6,615 nucleotides of DNA. Origin: Halobacteriales archaeon. GTDB taxonomy: Archaea; Halobacteriota; Halobacteria; Halorutilales; JAHENH01. Made by a program: the position numbers and the translations under genes. The notes under the pieces were generated by a model. That model did no database searches, had not been told where the DNA came from, and saw nothing but the letters and a program-made list of their open reading frames with translations. Within the stretch, counting starts at the first letter, position 1; the number at the start of each line of letters is the position of its first letter. Location: positions 1 through 6,615 of the forward strand of contig JAHENH010000016.1 of NCBI GenBank assembly GCA_018609935.1, given 5' to 3'. Of this stretch, positions 1 through 4,845 are shown piece after piece.

Positions 1-139
1 AATGATTGTCTATTATCTCAACCATTTCTTCCTCCAGGTCACTTCCAAAGGTGTCCTGTGGATGAGCAAAATATATTCCATTTTTGGGTATTTGTCCAGT
101 GGTTATTTTCTTTATCTGGTCCAGTTTATCGTACATCAT
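1..139 (-). CDS. Partial gene, possible nucleoside 2-deoxyribosyltransferase-like protein (N-terminus only)
   Basis: Only the first 46 residues are present; the gene runs off the left edge. Two adjacent ATGs are possible. The first (139) shares its A with the TAA of the upstream zinc-ribbon gene, and the second (136) has better spacing from the AAGGAG ribosome site, so translation is coupled. The segment GIYFAHPQDTFGSDLEEEM (about residues 21-39) looks like a first beta strand, a loop and an acidic helix. I recall a YxAHPxxT-type start from small archaeal proteins with a nucleoside 2-deoxyribosyltransferase-like fold. That link is memory-based inference from a short fragment, and the catalytic region lies outside the window. 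It is the last visible gene of the leftward operon. Confidence 0.6.
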   Translation of the reverse strand, partial: MMYDKLDQIKKITTGQIPKNGIYFAHPQDTFGSDLEEEMVEIIDNH

Positions 140-246
140 TATCTCCTTGTGTGGAAAAACCATTCGTTGTTGTTGCAGTTGGAGCAAACAAACCAATCTT
201 CTTTCAAATCAATCTCGCTGTGGCATTCGTTGCATTCAAGTCTCAT
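139..246 (-). CDS. 35-aa zinc-ribbon peptide
   Basis: A very small protein made almost entirely of one zinc-binding knuckle pair: C5-x2-C8 (CNEC) and C21-x2-C24 (CSNC), followed by NNNEWFFHTRR. The four cysteines would bind one zinc ion. Such peptides in archaeal elements are often nucleic-acid-binding or act as adaptors, but the function here is unknown. ATG 246 is preferred over ATG 255 because AAAGGAG lies directly against ATG 255 and about 9 bases before ATG 246. The gene overlaps the end of the nuclease frame by 11 bases and its TAA overlaps the next ATG, so three genes are tightly coupled. The Cys pattern and coupling make chance unlikely. Confidence 0.75.
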   Translation of the reverse strand: MRLECNECHSEIDLKEDWFVCSNCNNNEWFFHTRR

Positions 247-574
247 TTTTCTCATCTCCTTTGAGTAATTTCAGGAAAAAATCCCAGTCAGTTATTACAT
301 AGTCCCTCTGCTTGCCCTTCTCCTTAAAGACAAAAAACCAGTCCTTGTCCTCTTTCCTGGCGTTTTCTTCGGCCTCTTCGAGAGCATCTCTGGTTTCCTT
401 CGCCAAAAACTTGTTTATTGAATCTCTCATCTTGACTTCAACATAATAATCTTCGTGAAGAGTGTCCGATGAAGTGTGTCTGGAGCTAATCCCACTTAAG
501 GGTGTTCTTTCAGTGTTCAGCTGGTTGGCTATTCTCTGCTCGTATTTTTTCCAAGTTCTTCTCGTTGTAATTAT
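236..574 (-). CDS. PD-(D/E)XK-family nuclease (Holliday-junction-resolvase-like), start codon missing or frameshifted
   Basis: The open frame extends well upstream of its first ATG (430). The upstream part carries the catalytic core. Read from the ATA at 574: TTRRTWKKYEQRIANQLN (about 3-20), then RTPLSG, then SSD (D37) with E46-V-K48 (YYVEVK), which is a D-x8-E-x-K signature. A helix rich in Ala and Glu follows, then WFFVFKEKGKQRDYVI and a final DFFLKLL strand-helix. This order matches small archaeal and phage resolvase-like nucleases that use metal ions to cut DNA. Starting at ATG 430 would delete the catalytic E-x-K. No ATG, GTG or TTG lies in frame upstream; the nearest in-frame stop is at 593-595. 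A good AGGTGA site serves an ATG at 582, but that frame stops after three codons. So this is either an indel or pseudogene, a recoded gene, or a rare ATA/ATT start. The left coordinate is firm and the right one is not. Confidence 0.65.
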   Translation of the reverse strand: MITTRRTWKKYEQRIANQLNTERTPLSGISSRHTSSDTLHEDYYVEVKMRDSINKFLAKETRDALEEAEENARKEDKDWFFVFKEKGKQRDYVITDWDFFLKLLKGDEKNET

Positions 575-596
575 ACCACCATAGTTTGCCTGTCAC

Positions 597-773
597 CTAA
601 AAAAACACACCTCTGCTGGATCTGTGGGAGCACTCAGGACAAATGTAACCAATTGGGTTCTGCCTGAATGCTGCAAGAGAGATCGGGATGAATATCTCTC
701 TCCTGCACTCACAGCACATCTTTTTTAGGTCTGTGTATTTGTGCTTTCCTTTTGATCCCACTATCTCCTGCAT
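597..773 (-). CDS. 58-aa zinc-ribbon protein
   Basis: A small protein with a basic N-terminus (GSKGKHKYTDLKK), then C20-C21-E-C23, a spacer of about 20 residues containing IFIPISLAAFRQNP, then C45-P-E-C48 and a short SHRSSRGVFF tail. The two CxxC knuckles (C20/C23, C45/C48) should form a zinc ribbon. The role is unknown; DNA or RNA binding is the common role of such proteins. There is no ribosome site before the ATG. The predicted transcription start is only about 6-8 bases upstream, so the message is probably leaderless. Its stop overlaps the AGGTGA that should initiate the nuclease gene downstream, so the two are probably cotranscribed. Confidence 0.75.
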   Translation of the reverse strand: MQEIVGSKGKHKYTDLKKMCCECRREIFIPISLAAFRQNPIGYICPECSHRSSRGVFF

Positions 774-778
774 ATTCT

Positions 779-810
779 CTATAATATTAATGGAATTTAT
801 GATATAAAAG
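779..810 (-). promoter_or_regulatory. Leftward promoter for the 58-aa zinc-ribbon gene
   Basis: On the minus strand a TTTTATAT box (809-802) is followed about 22 bases later by ATATTATAG (787-779), and the ATG is at 773. The layout matches the plus-strand 32-base promoter modules (TATA box, spacer, TATTATAG initiator), with about 2 bases more spacing. A TATAGTATAG element lies just upstream at about 826-817. Confidence 0.55.
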
Positions 811-865
811 GATTTCTATACTATAACACACAATTATCATTGAAGCCATTAGAATGCAGACTTTT

Positions 866-1147
866 CTACAGTTTGAGTCCATTCTCCTTTCTTTTTTCGT
901 TTATCTTTCTCGTTATCTCTCTGTATTTATCCAAATCAACTATCACACTGGAGCATTTGGTACAGAAGTAGAGCAAAACTTTGGATCGCTGGGATTTGAA
1001 TTCACCCTCTATAAGCTGGAAGGGTCTTTTCCCCTCGCAAATCCTACAGTGGAAATACTGCTTTTCTTCCGGAGCTGAGCCTAGAACTTCCTCCTCGGCT
1101 GCTTTCTCTATTTCTTCCTCAAGTTCTTCGTCGCTTTTTTTGGTCAA
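866..1147 (-). CDS. 93-aa acidic zinc-ribbon protein (TTG start)
   Basis: Residues 1-30 form a strongly acidic, Glu-rich helix (EELEEEIEKAAEEE). It is followed by a zinc ribbon, C34-x2-C37 (CRIC) and C62-x2-C65 (CTKC), and a basic helical C-terminus (about 72-93, KYREITRKINEKRKENG). The start is a TTG with GGAGGTG placed 7 bases upstream on the minus strand, which is convincing; no ATG fits. An acidic tail plus a zinc knuckle and a basic tail suggests a nucleic-acid- or protein-binding regulator, but I do not recognise the family. It is the first gene of the leftward group, 92 bases ahead of the next gene, which has its own promoter. Confidence 0.8.
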   Translation of the reverse strand: MTKKSDEELEEEIEKAAEEEVLGSAPEEKQYFHCRICEGKRPFQLIEGEFKSQRSKVLLYFCTKCSSVIVDLDKYREITRKINEKRKENGLKL

Positions 1148-1164
1148 GATAAAACACCTCCTTA

Positions 1165-1240
1165 CACTTGTAATTGTGTGATTTGCTCTTTATATGCTTT
1201 TTGTTCGTTTGCTGGTTGTGTGATATATAAGATATATACC
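1165..1240 (-). promoter_or_regulatory. Probable leftward promoter region of the acidic zinc-ribbon gene
   Basis: Two TATA-like boxes lie on the minus strand ahead of the gene: GCATATAAAG (about 1198-1189) and TTATATAT (about 1229-1222). The nearer one would put the start roughly 25 bases downstream, just before the GGAGGTG ribosome site. I cannot tell which is used. Confidence 0.4.
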
Positions 1241-1348
1241 CTTAATGTGATTGTTATATGTTGTTATGTCGGAGTTTGGTTGATTGTTAGTTTATAATTC
1301 CATAAATTTTTCTTTTGAGGAGAAGTCTGTTGGTTTTTAGAGTGTGTC

Positions 1349-1440
1349 TTACAGGTATGGGCCCAAATGTTTACAGGTGTGGGAGAAACTCCAAAATGTT
1401 TACAGGTATGCTAAAAAGTTCCAAATGTTTACAGGTATGT
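1349..1440. repeat. Iteron-like direct repeats, consensus CCAAATGTTTACAGGTATG
   Basis: Three strong copies (1363-1378, 1391-1410, 1421-1440) share CCAAA(A)TGTTTACAGGT(A/G)TG. A partial copy, TTACAGGTATGG, lies at 1349-1360. The TACAGGT cores start at 1350, 1372, 1401 and 1431, giving spacings of 22, 29 and 30 bases, about two to three helical turns. The array sits in the divergent control region between the leftward and rightward genes. Such arrays are typical binding sites for a replication initiator or a repressor; which applies here is inference. Confidence 0.7.
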
Positions 1441-1506
1441 GGGAGGTGCACTTCTTTATATGTAAGATTTTTATTTTCCATAAAATATAAATTATAATAT
1501 ATATAC

Positions 1507-1569
1507 TATAGTATATATGTCGTACTGTTCAAATAGATTTATATATGTGTAGTTATATATTATAGTTAG
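1507..1569 (+). promoter_or_regulatory. Rightward promoter module 1 (upstream element plus 32-base core)
   Basis: The core at 1538-1569 begins TTTATATATGTG and ends ATATTATAGTTAG; all 32 bases recur exactly at 6453-6484. An upstream element TATAGTATATATGT (1507-1520) also recurs, 31 bases before this core and 32 before the other. The TATA box (TTTATATA) is about 26 bases from the G of TATAG, as expected of an archaeal promoter. The leader carries GGGAGGTGAT. Confidence 0.75.
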
Positions 1570-1591
1570 GAAATAAATGGGAGGTGATAAA

Positions 1592-1723
1592 ATGGTATGT
1601 TTCACATCAGCACAAAAAAAGAGAATGAAAAGGAGAATAAATAGCGTAAAGAAACAACAGAGCAAGGGTATTGAAATAGATACATCAAAGTACGATGGAT
1701 GGGGAAATAAAAGGCATAAATAG
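1592..1723 (+). CDS. 43-aa basic peptide
   Basis: A short, very basic protein. It starts MVCFTSAQKKRMKRRIN, continues with Lys and Gln, and ends YDGWGNKRHK. The ATG has an excellent ribosome site, GGGAGGTGATAA, at standard spacing, and a strong TATA promoter upstream, so expression is likely. About a third of the residues are Lys, Arg or His, which suggests nucleic-acid binding, but no fold is recognisable. It is the first rightward gene after the iteron-like repeats, a position often held by an early regulator. T-rich DNA follows, so it appears to be a single-gene unit. Confidence 0.7.
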   Translation: MVCFTSAQKKRMKRRINSVKKQQSKGIEIDTSKYDGWGNKRHK

Positions 1724-1740
1724 TAGAATAAAAAACTTTT

Positions 1741-1804
1741 GCAATTATTAAATTTTTTTATTATTATTTTTCTTTTAATTTTTCTTAATCTAATTTATTT
1801 TTCT
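1741..1804 (+). terminator. T-rich archaeal-type terminator
   Basis: Runs of T (TTTTTTT, TTTTT, TTTTAATTTTT and others) follow the 43-aa gene with no strong hairpin, the usual archaeal termination signal. They end just before the next promoter. Confidence 0.5.
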
Positions 1805-1818
1805 AAAAAAATAATATA

Positions 1819-1880
1819 CTATAATATATACTTTTTTGAATATAAATGTTTTTAAATATGGAATGATATATTATAGTTAG
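1819..1880 (+). promoter_or_regulatory. Rightward promoter module 2 (150-aa gene)
   Basis: The 32-base core at 1849-1880 (TTTTTAAATATGG ... ATATTATAGTTAG) matches module 1 at about 25 of 32 positions. The upstream element CTATAATATATACTTTTTT (1819-1837) recurs exactly at 3302-3320 and lies 30 bases ahead of its core in both places. Confidence 0.7.
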
Positions 1881-1912
1881 AGATAAAAATAAATTAAAGG
1901 AGGTGTTAAAAA

Positions 1913-2365
1913 ATGTCAACAAGAAGTCAAATAATGTTTAAATTTGATGATGGAATAGAAAACAAAACAAGGTATCTCTTAACTTATAAACATAGCGATG
2001 GATATCCAAAAGGTGTTATTCCTTTGTTACAAGAATACCATAAATGGTGTGGGAGGAAAGATGATTTTTCCTATTACACTGCTAGTTGGTTCTACTTCGT
2101 AAAAAGAAAAACAGAAGAAATAAGGAATACAGAAAACCCATTAAAAGGTGGTAGAAAAACAACAGTTCAGTTGGGACACGGAATAGATGAAGATTATATC
2201 CTTCGAGGGGACATAGTCCATTTTTATTTAGTTGATTTAAACAGTGAAACAATATATCATTATTCAGACAACATTAGAGACGAAAAAAATGTGTGGGAGT
2301 TGATAAAAAAAGAACCAACAAAAATTTACAGCCTTAGAGAAGAACCAGGAAAAGGAGGGTTTTAA
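1913..2365 (+). CDS. 150-aa protein of the MSTRSQI / HSDGYP type, unknown function
   Basis: The start MSTRSQIMFK is followed by a predicted beta strand and TYKHSDGYPKGVIPLL (residues 24-39). I associate the combination of M(S/A)TRSxI with H-x-DGYP near residue 30 with uncharacterised proteins of phages and archaeal elements; no enzymatic role is known to me. A second conserved-looking block is LGHGIDEDYILRGDIVHFY (about 87-105). His27, Asp29 and the Asp/Glu residues of the second block could form a site, but this is a guess. ATG 1913 follows AAAGGAGGTG. The last codons and the stop lie inside a perfect inverted repeat, and the next gene follows after about 70 bases without a visible promoter, so the two are probably cotranscribed. 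Confidence 0.85.
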   Translation: MSTRSQIMFKFDDGIENKTRYLLTYKHSDGYPKGVIPLLQEYHKWCGRKDDFSYYTASWFYFVKRKTEEIRNTENPLKGGRKTTVQLGHGIDEDYILRGDIVHFYLVDLNSETIYHYSDNIRDEKNVWELIKKEPTKIYSLREEPGKGGF

Positions 2366-2374
2366 ACCCTCCTT
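2352..2374 (+). promoter_or_regulatory. Inverted repeat across the stop codon (possible hairpin hiding a Shine-Dalgarno-like sequence)
   Basis: AAGGAGGGTTT (2352-2362) and AAACCCTCCTT (2364-2374) are perfect inverse complements around one central T (2363). The stop TAA (2363-2365) lies at the centre. The right arm is an anti-Shine-Dalgarno-like CCCTCCTT that could also pair with GGAGG at 2406-2410 ahead of the next gene. No T-run follows, so a simple terminator is unlikely. Confidence 0.55.
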
Positions 2375-2379
2375 CTAAA

Positions 2380-2404
2380 CCCATAAAGATTAGTTCTTTA
2401 TGGG
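2380..2404 (+). promoter_or_regulatory. Second intergenic hairpin, 10-bp stem
   Basis: CCCATAAAGA (2380-2389) pairs perfectly with TCTTTATGGG (2395-2404) around a 5-base loop. It lies just before the ribosome site of the downstream gene and has no T-run. It may stabilise or process the two-gene transcript. An in-frame ATG at 2400 is inside the stem and is not the likely start. Confidence 0.6.
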
Positions 2405-2435
2405 GGGAGGAAAAAATAATATAGGAGGTGATAAA

Positions 2436-2810
2436 ATGGATAAAATACAAGAGAAGATAAGAGACTTCCAAAAAACAACCAAAGCCAAAGAATTAAAAAA
2501 AGAAATATCCAATGAGAATTGGATAATAGTAAACGTAGAGAGAGCAGTAACCAGAAATGGACGCTTTGAGAGATATATCCAATTAAAAAATTGGATAAGT
2601 AACAACAGTGGTGAGGTAGCAAGAGCACAGAACACAGAATCTCTCCTAGGGGACTTTGAGAGAGATCAGCAGAGAAGTAAATTTGAAAACAGAACAGATG
2701 CAGAGCAGTGGACACAAGATAAAATTAGTGAAATACAAGTAAACTTAGACGAGATTAAACAAAGGAGAAGGCAAGAATGGGAAGTAGAACAAGAAATTAT
2801 ATTAATTTAA
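2436..2810 (+). CDS. 124-aa charged, helical protein of unknown function
   Basis: The start at ATG 2436 is set by TAGGAGGTGAT just upstream; the longer form from ATG 2400 would translate the ribosome site itself as Gly-Gly-Asp. The protein is rich in Lys, Glu, Arg, Gln and Asn and has no Cys, His or Pro. It appears mostly helical: residues 1-25 (KIRDFQKTTKAKELKKEI), a central stretch NWIIVNVERAVTRNGRFERY that may be a beta pair, and a long C-terminal helix (about 75-120, DEIKQRRRQEWEVEQE) that could form a coiled coil. I do not recognise it. With no promoter visible in the 70-base gap, it probably depends on the transcript of the HSDGYP-type gene before it. Confidence 0.8.
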   Translation: MDKIQEKIRDFQKTTKAKELKKEISNENWIIVNVERAVTRNGRFERYIQLKNWISNNSGEVARAQNTESLLGDFERDQQRSKFENRTDAEQWTQDKISEIQVNLDEIKQRRRQEWEVEQEIILI

Positions 2811-2811
2811 T

Positions 2812-2868
2812 TTCTCCTTTTTTATTTTTTATTTATATTTCTAATTATTTTTATAGTTATTTTTTTTT
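2812..2868 (+). terminator. T-rich terminator after the 124-aa gene
   Basis: TTCTCCTTTTTTATTTTTTATTT follows the stop and is continued by further T-runs up to a run of eight Ts at 2861-2868. TTCTCCTTT (2812-2820) is also complementary to AAAGGAGAA inside the gene (2761-2769), which could form a long-looped stem before the T-run. Confidence 0.5.
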
Positions 2869-2918
2869 AAATAGGGCCTTAAGACTTTAAATTTAAAAAT
2901 TCTTAAGGCCCTATTTAA
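2867..2918. repeat. Perfect 18-bp hairpin 1 (AGGGCCTTAAGA type)
   Basis: TTAAATAGGGCCTTAAGA (2867-2884) and its exact inverse complement (2901-2918) enclose a 16-base A+T loop. Ts lie on both sides (eight before, six after), so it could end transcription in either direction. It is a sister of the hairpin at 3212-3268: the base pair T2879-A2906 here is A3221-T3259 there. Confidence 0.8.
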
Positions 2919-2955
2919 TTTTTTAAGTTAAAATATATTCTTTATTATATAAATT

Positions 2956-2987
2956 CTTTTAAATATGGAATGATATAATATAATTAG
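2956..2987 (+). promoter_or_regulatory. Rightward promoter module 3 (60-aa gene)
   Basis: The 32-base core begins CTTTTAAATATGGAATGATA and ends ATATAATTAG, closely matching modules 2 and 4. The upstream element is only loosely conserved (AAAATATATTCTTTATT). The leader carries GATGGGGGTGG as ribosome site. Confidence 0.65.
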
Positions 2988-3015
2988 TAATAAAAAATGA
3001 GATGGGGGTGGTAAA

Positions 3016-3198
3016 ATGGAATTAATAAAACAAAAATACTCTAAGATAAAGATGGGGACAATACAACTAATGAAAGACAACAGTCTCCAAAAAAATGATA
3101 AAAAATACTTAGTACAATGGGACTATATTGATTATATACACACTGTACAGTCTAGATTGACTTATAACGAAGCACTTAAAGTTTTTAATATTCTTTAA
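3016..3198 (+). CDS. 60-aa protein of unknown function
   Basis: A short soluble protein: a basic N-terminus (ELIKQKYSKIKMGTIQLMKD), an aromatic centre (KKYLVQWDYIDYIHTVQ) and a final helix (TYNEALKVFNIL). No motif is recognised. The middle, with alternating hydrophobic residues, could be a small beta sheet of the kind seen in compact DNA-binding proteins, but that is only a shape argument. The start is supported by GGGGGTGG at good spacing and by promoter module 3. It forms a single-gene unit enclosed by two related long hairpins, an arrangement found nowhere else in the window. Confidence 0.75.
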   Translation: MELIKQKYSKIKMGTIQLMKDNSLQKNDKKYLVQWDYIDYIHTVQSRLTYNEALKVFNIL

Positions 3199-3201
3199 AT
3201 G

Positions 3202-3268
3202 TTTTTTTTTAAATAGGGCCATAAGACCCTTTTTAAGAATTTTAAAATTTAAGTCTTATGGCCCTATT
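3202..3268. repeat. T-run plus perfect 16-bp hairpin 2 (AGGGCCATAAGA type)
   Basis: Nine Ts (3202-3210) follow the 60-aa gene, then AATAGGGCCATAAGAC (3212-3227) pairs exactly with 3253-3268 around a 25-base loop. The loop reads TTAAGAATTTT and then AAATTTAA, resembling the inverse complement of the loop of hairpin 1. It probably ends the unit of the 60-aa gene, though the T-run alone would suffice in archaea. Confidence 0.75.
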
Positions 3269-3301
3269 AAATTCAATTATTTTTTTTAATTAAAATATGT
3301 G

Positions 3302-3363
3302 CTATAATATATACTTTTTTAAATACAAATCCTTTTAAATGTGAAATGATATATTATTATTAG
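3302..3363 (+). promoter_or_regulatory. Rightward promoter module 4 (amidoligase operon)
   Basis: The upstream element CTATAATATATACTTTTTT (3302-3320) is identical to that at 1819-1837. The core at 3332-3363 begins CTTTTAAATGTG and ends ATTATTATTAG. The operon's first ATG is only 5 bases past the core, so the message should be nearly leaderless. Confidence 0.7.
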
Positions 3364-3368
3364 ATAAA

Positions 3369-4058
3369 ATGGGCAGATATATAAATAAATTTGGAGTAGA
3401 ACTAGAAACTATTTCTAATGGATGTCACAGTCACTTTTGGAATATACACAGTGACCCATCAATTGAAACAAAAAATGACAACGAACACCTACATTTTAAT
3501 GAATATGTCACCGAACCACTAGATTACCCAGCCCAAGTTAAAACATTTTATAATGAAGTAAAAAAACTATACGAAGAAATTGTAGAAATAAATGATACTA
3601 TGGGTTTACATATACATTTATCATTTAAAAATAATGATTATAGGGACAGACTTATTTCTTACCGTTTTTATTCCTATTTTATGAGTAGAATAAACGAACT
3701 AATGAATAAGTTAAACGAGTATGAACGTAAACAATTGAAAAGTAGAATTGAATATAACGCATATTCTAAGAGAAATACAAAAAACTTTTTTTATAATATG
3801 TTTAAATCTAGATACAGACATATAAACTATGTGTCACTGTTGGACCATACTACTATTGAATTTAGATTATACCCAGCTATGGAAACGACTATCAGTGTAA
3901 TAAATACGCTTAATTTTACTACTAGAGTAGTAAATTCATTTTTACAAAAAACAAATAACTTAAAATACAGTGTAAAATCTGAAATAAATGAAACTAATAG
4001 CAGTGAAGAAATAATAAACGATAAAATAAAAATTAATAAAAGTGTTTTTTATGTGTAG
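3369..4058 (+). CDS. Glutamine-synthetase-like amidoligase (COOH-NH2 ligase, amidoligase_2-type)
   Basis: The predicted role is ATP-dependent formation of an amide bond between a carboxylate and an amine or ammonia. The motifs run in family order: KFGVELE (residues 7-13, metal-binding acids E11 and E13), HSDPSIE (27-33), YVTEPL (46-51, E49), a helical stretch, MGLHIHLS (78-85, the G-x-H-x-H motif) and TTIEFRLYPA (161-170, with R166). These match the GS-like amidoligases described by comparative genomics as partners of class II glutamine amidotransferases. The 229-aa length is compact, and the tail from about 195 looks disordered. There is no ribosome site; the start lies just past promoter module 4, implying leaderless translation. 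Its stop overlaps the next gene by 8 bases. The family call is confident, but the substrate is unknown. Confidence 0.85.
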   Translation: MGRYINKFGVELETISNGCHSHFWNIHSDPSIETKNDNEHLHFNEYVTEPLDYPAQVKTFYNEVKKLYEEIVEINDTMGLHIHLSFKNNDYRDRLISYRFYSYFMSRINELMNKLNEYERKQLKSRIEYNAYSKRNTKNFFYNMFKSRYRHINYVSLLDHTTIEFRLYPAMETTISVINTLNFTTRVVNSFLQKTNNLKYSVKSEINETNSSEEIINDKIKINKSVFYV

Positions 4059-4845
4059 AATTTACTTTATACAAAATATAAAAAATAAAAGAATAGATAA
4101 AAATCTATTTAATGATGTCCTGAGTGTAATGAAGGAAGAGGCCCTAATGAATCGGGACGGGTACGGTGCTTTTAATGAACATAAAGAATACATCAAAAGA
4201 CCAGATAGGTTGACTGAAAACAATATACACACATTAAAACAATTTCAAAAAAATAGTAGCACATTTATTGGTCACATAAGACTTAGCACGGGTTCAAAAG
4301 TAAACAAAAAAAACACACACCCCTATCACTTGAATAATGAGTTATTAGTACACAACGGTATGTTTTTTAATAATGATATTAAAAGTAAAAAATCTGACAC
4401 ACTTAACTATTTTTTAGAATATTCAAATTCAAATAAAACAACAACAACAGATAAAATAAAAGATGTAATGAGTAATACAATCGGTACATATTCTATATTT
4501 CACTTCGATAAAAACAACAGACTTTTTTATTATAGAAATAAAGAAAACTTTACTTTTGGTTTAATAAATAATCACTTGATAGGTATGACGTCGGAATATT
4601 ACCTTAATAAACTGATGGTAAAATATGAAGGTGACATACTCTTAACTGCCACACCAACGAACAAAACAATTTATGAGATAAAAAACTACATTAAAAAAGT
4701 AGATAAAATAAAACAAAAATCAATAATAGAAGAATACAAAACAAAAAAATACCAACCATATAACACATTAGATTATTTGGTCGAGTATGATTATAATTAT
4801 TCTTTTAGTCTTAATTCTTTTAAAAACTATAATGGGGGTGATTAA
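4051..4845 (+). CDS. Class II glutamine amidotransferase (Ntn-type, catalytic Cys2)
   Basis: Predicted to hydrolyse glutamine and supply ammonia to the amidoligase before it. After Met removal the nucleophile is Cys2 (MCRIYFI), so the start must be ATG 4051 and not the in-frame GTG at 4042. Other family motifs are in order: NRDGYG (residues 34-39), GHIRLSTGS (74-82, R77), NTHPYH (88-93), HNG (101-103, with oxyanion-type N102 and G103) and KSDT (114-117). The first 190 residues are the amidotransferase domain. The Lys-, Tyr- and Asn-rich C-terminus to 264 is unassigned, and no second enzyme domain such as asparagine synthetase is present. ATGTGTAG overlaps the amidoligase stop, giving tight translational coupling. 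The Gly-Gly-Asp codons at its end double as the next gene's ribosome site. Confidence 0.9.
   Translation: MCRIYFIQNIKNKRIDKNLFNDVLSVMKEEALMNRDGYGAFNEHKEYIKRPDRLTENNIHTLKQFQKNSSTFIGHIRLSTGSKVNKKNTHPYHLNNELLVHNGMFFNNDIKSKKSDTLNYFLEYSNSNKTTTTDKIKDVMSNTIGTYSIFHFDKNNRLFYYRNKENFTFGLINNHLIGMTSEYYLNKLMVKYEGDILLTATPTNKTIYEIKNYIKKVDKIKQKSIIEEYKTKKYQPYNTLDYLVEYDYNYSFSLNSFKNYNGGD

Noticed and set aside
2..302. Three plus-strand frames across the left edge
   Set aside because: They lie opposite three tightly coupled minus-strand genes with ribosome sites and Cys motifs; their proteins are low-complexity and have no initiation signals.
854..1181. Plus-strand frames opposite the acidic zinc-ribbon gene
   Set aside because: Ser- and Phe-rich translations typical of the antisense of a Glu- and Lys-rich gene, without ribosome sites.
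1315..1497. Plus-strand 60-codon frame through the TTTACAGGTATG repeats
   Set aside because: It starts at a TTG with no convincing ribosome site, and the repeat spacings (22, 29, 30) are not all multiples of three, so the repeats are not maintained as protein.
2390..2715. Minus-strand hydrophobic frames resembling membrane proteins
   Set aside because: They are the antisense of the charged 124-aa gene, which has a clear ribosome site; apparent hydrophobicity arises from complementing purine-rich codons.
4042..4050. Longer start (GTG 4042) for the amidotransferase
   Set aside because: It would bury the catalytic Cys at residue 5; class II enzymes need Cys directly after the initiator Met, as given by ATG 4051.
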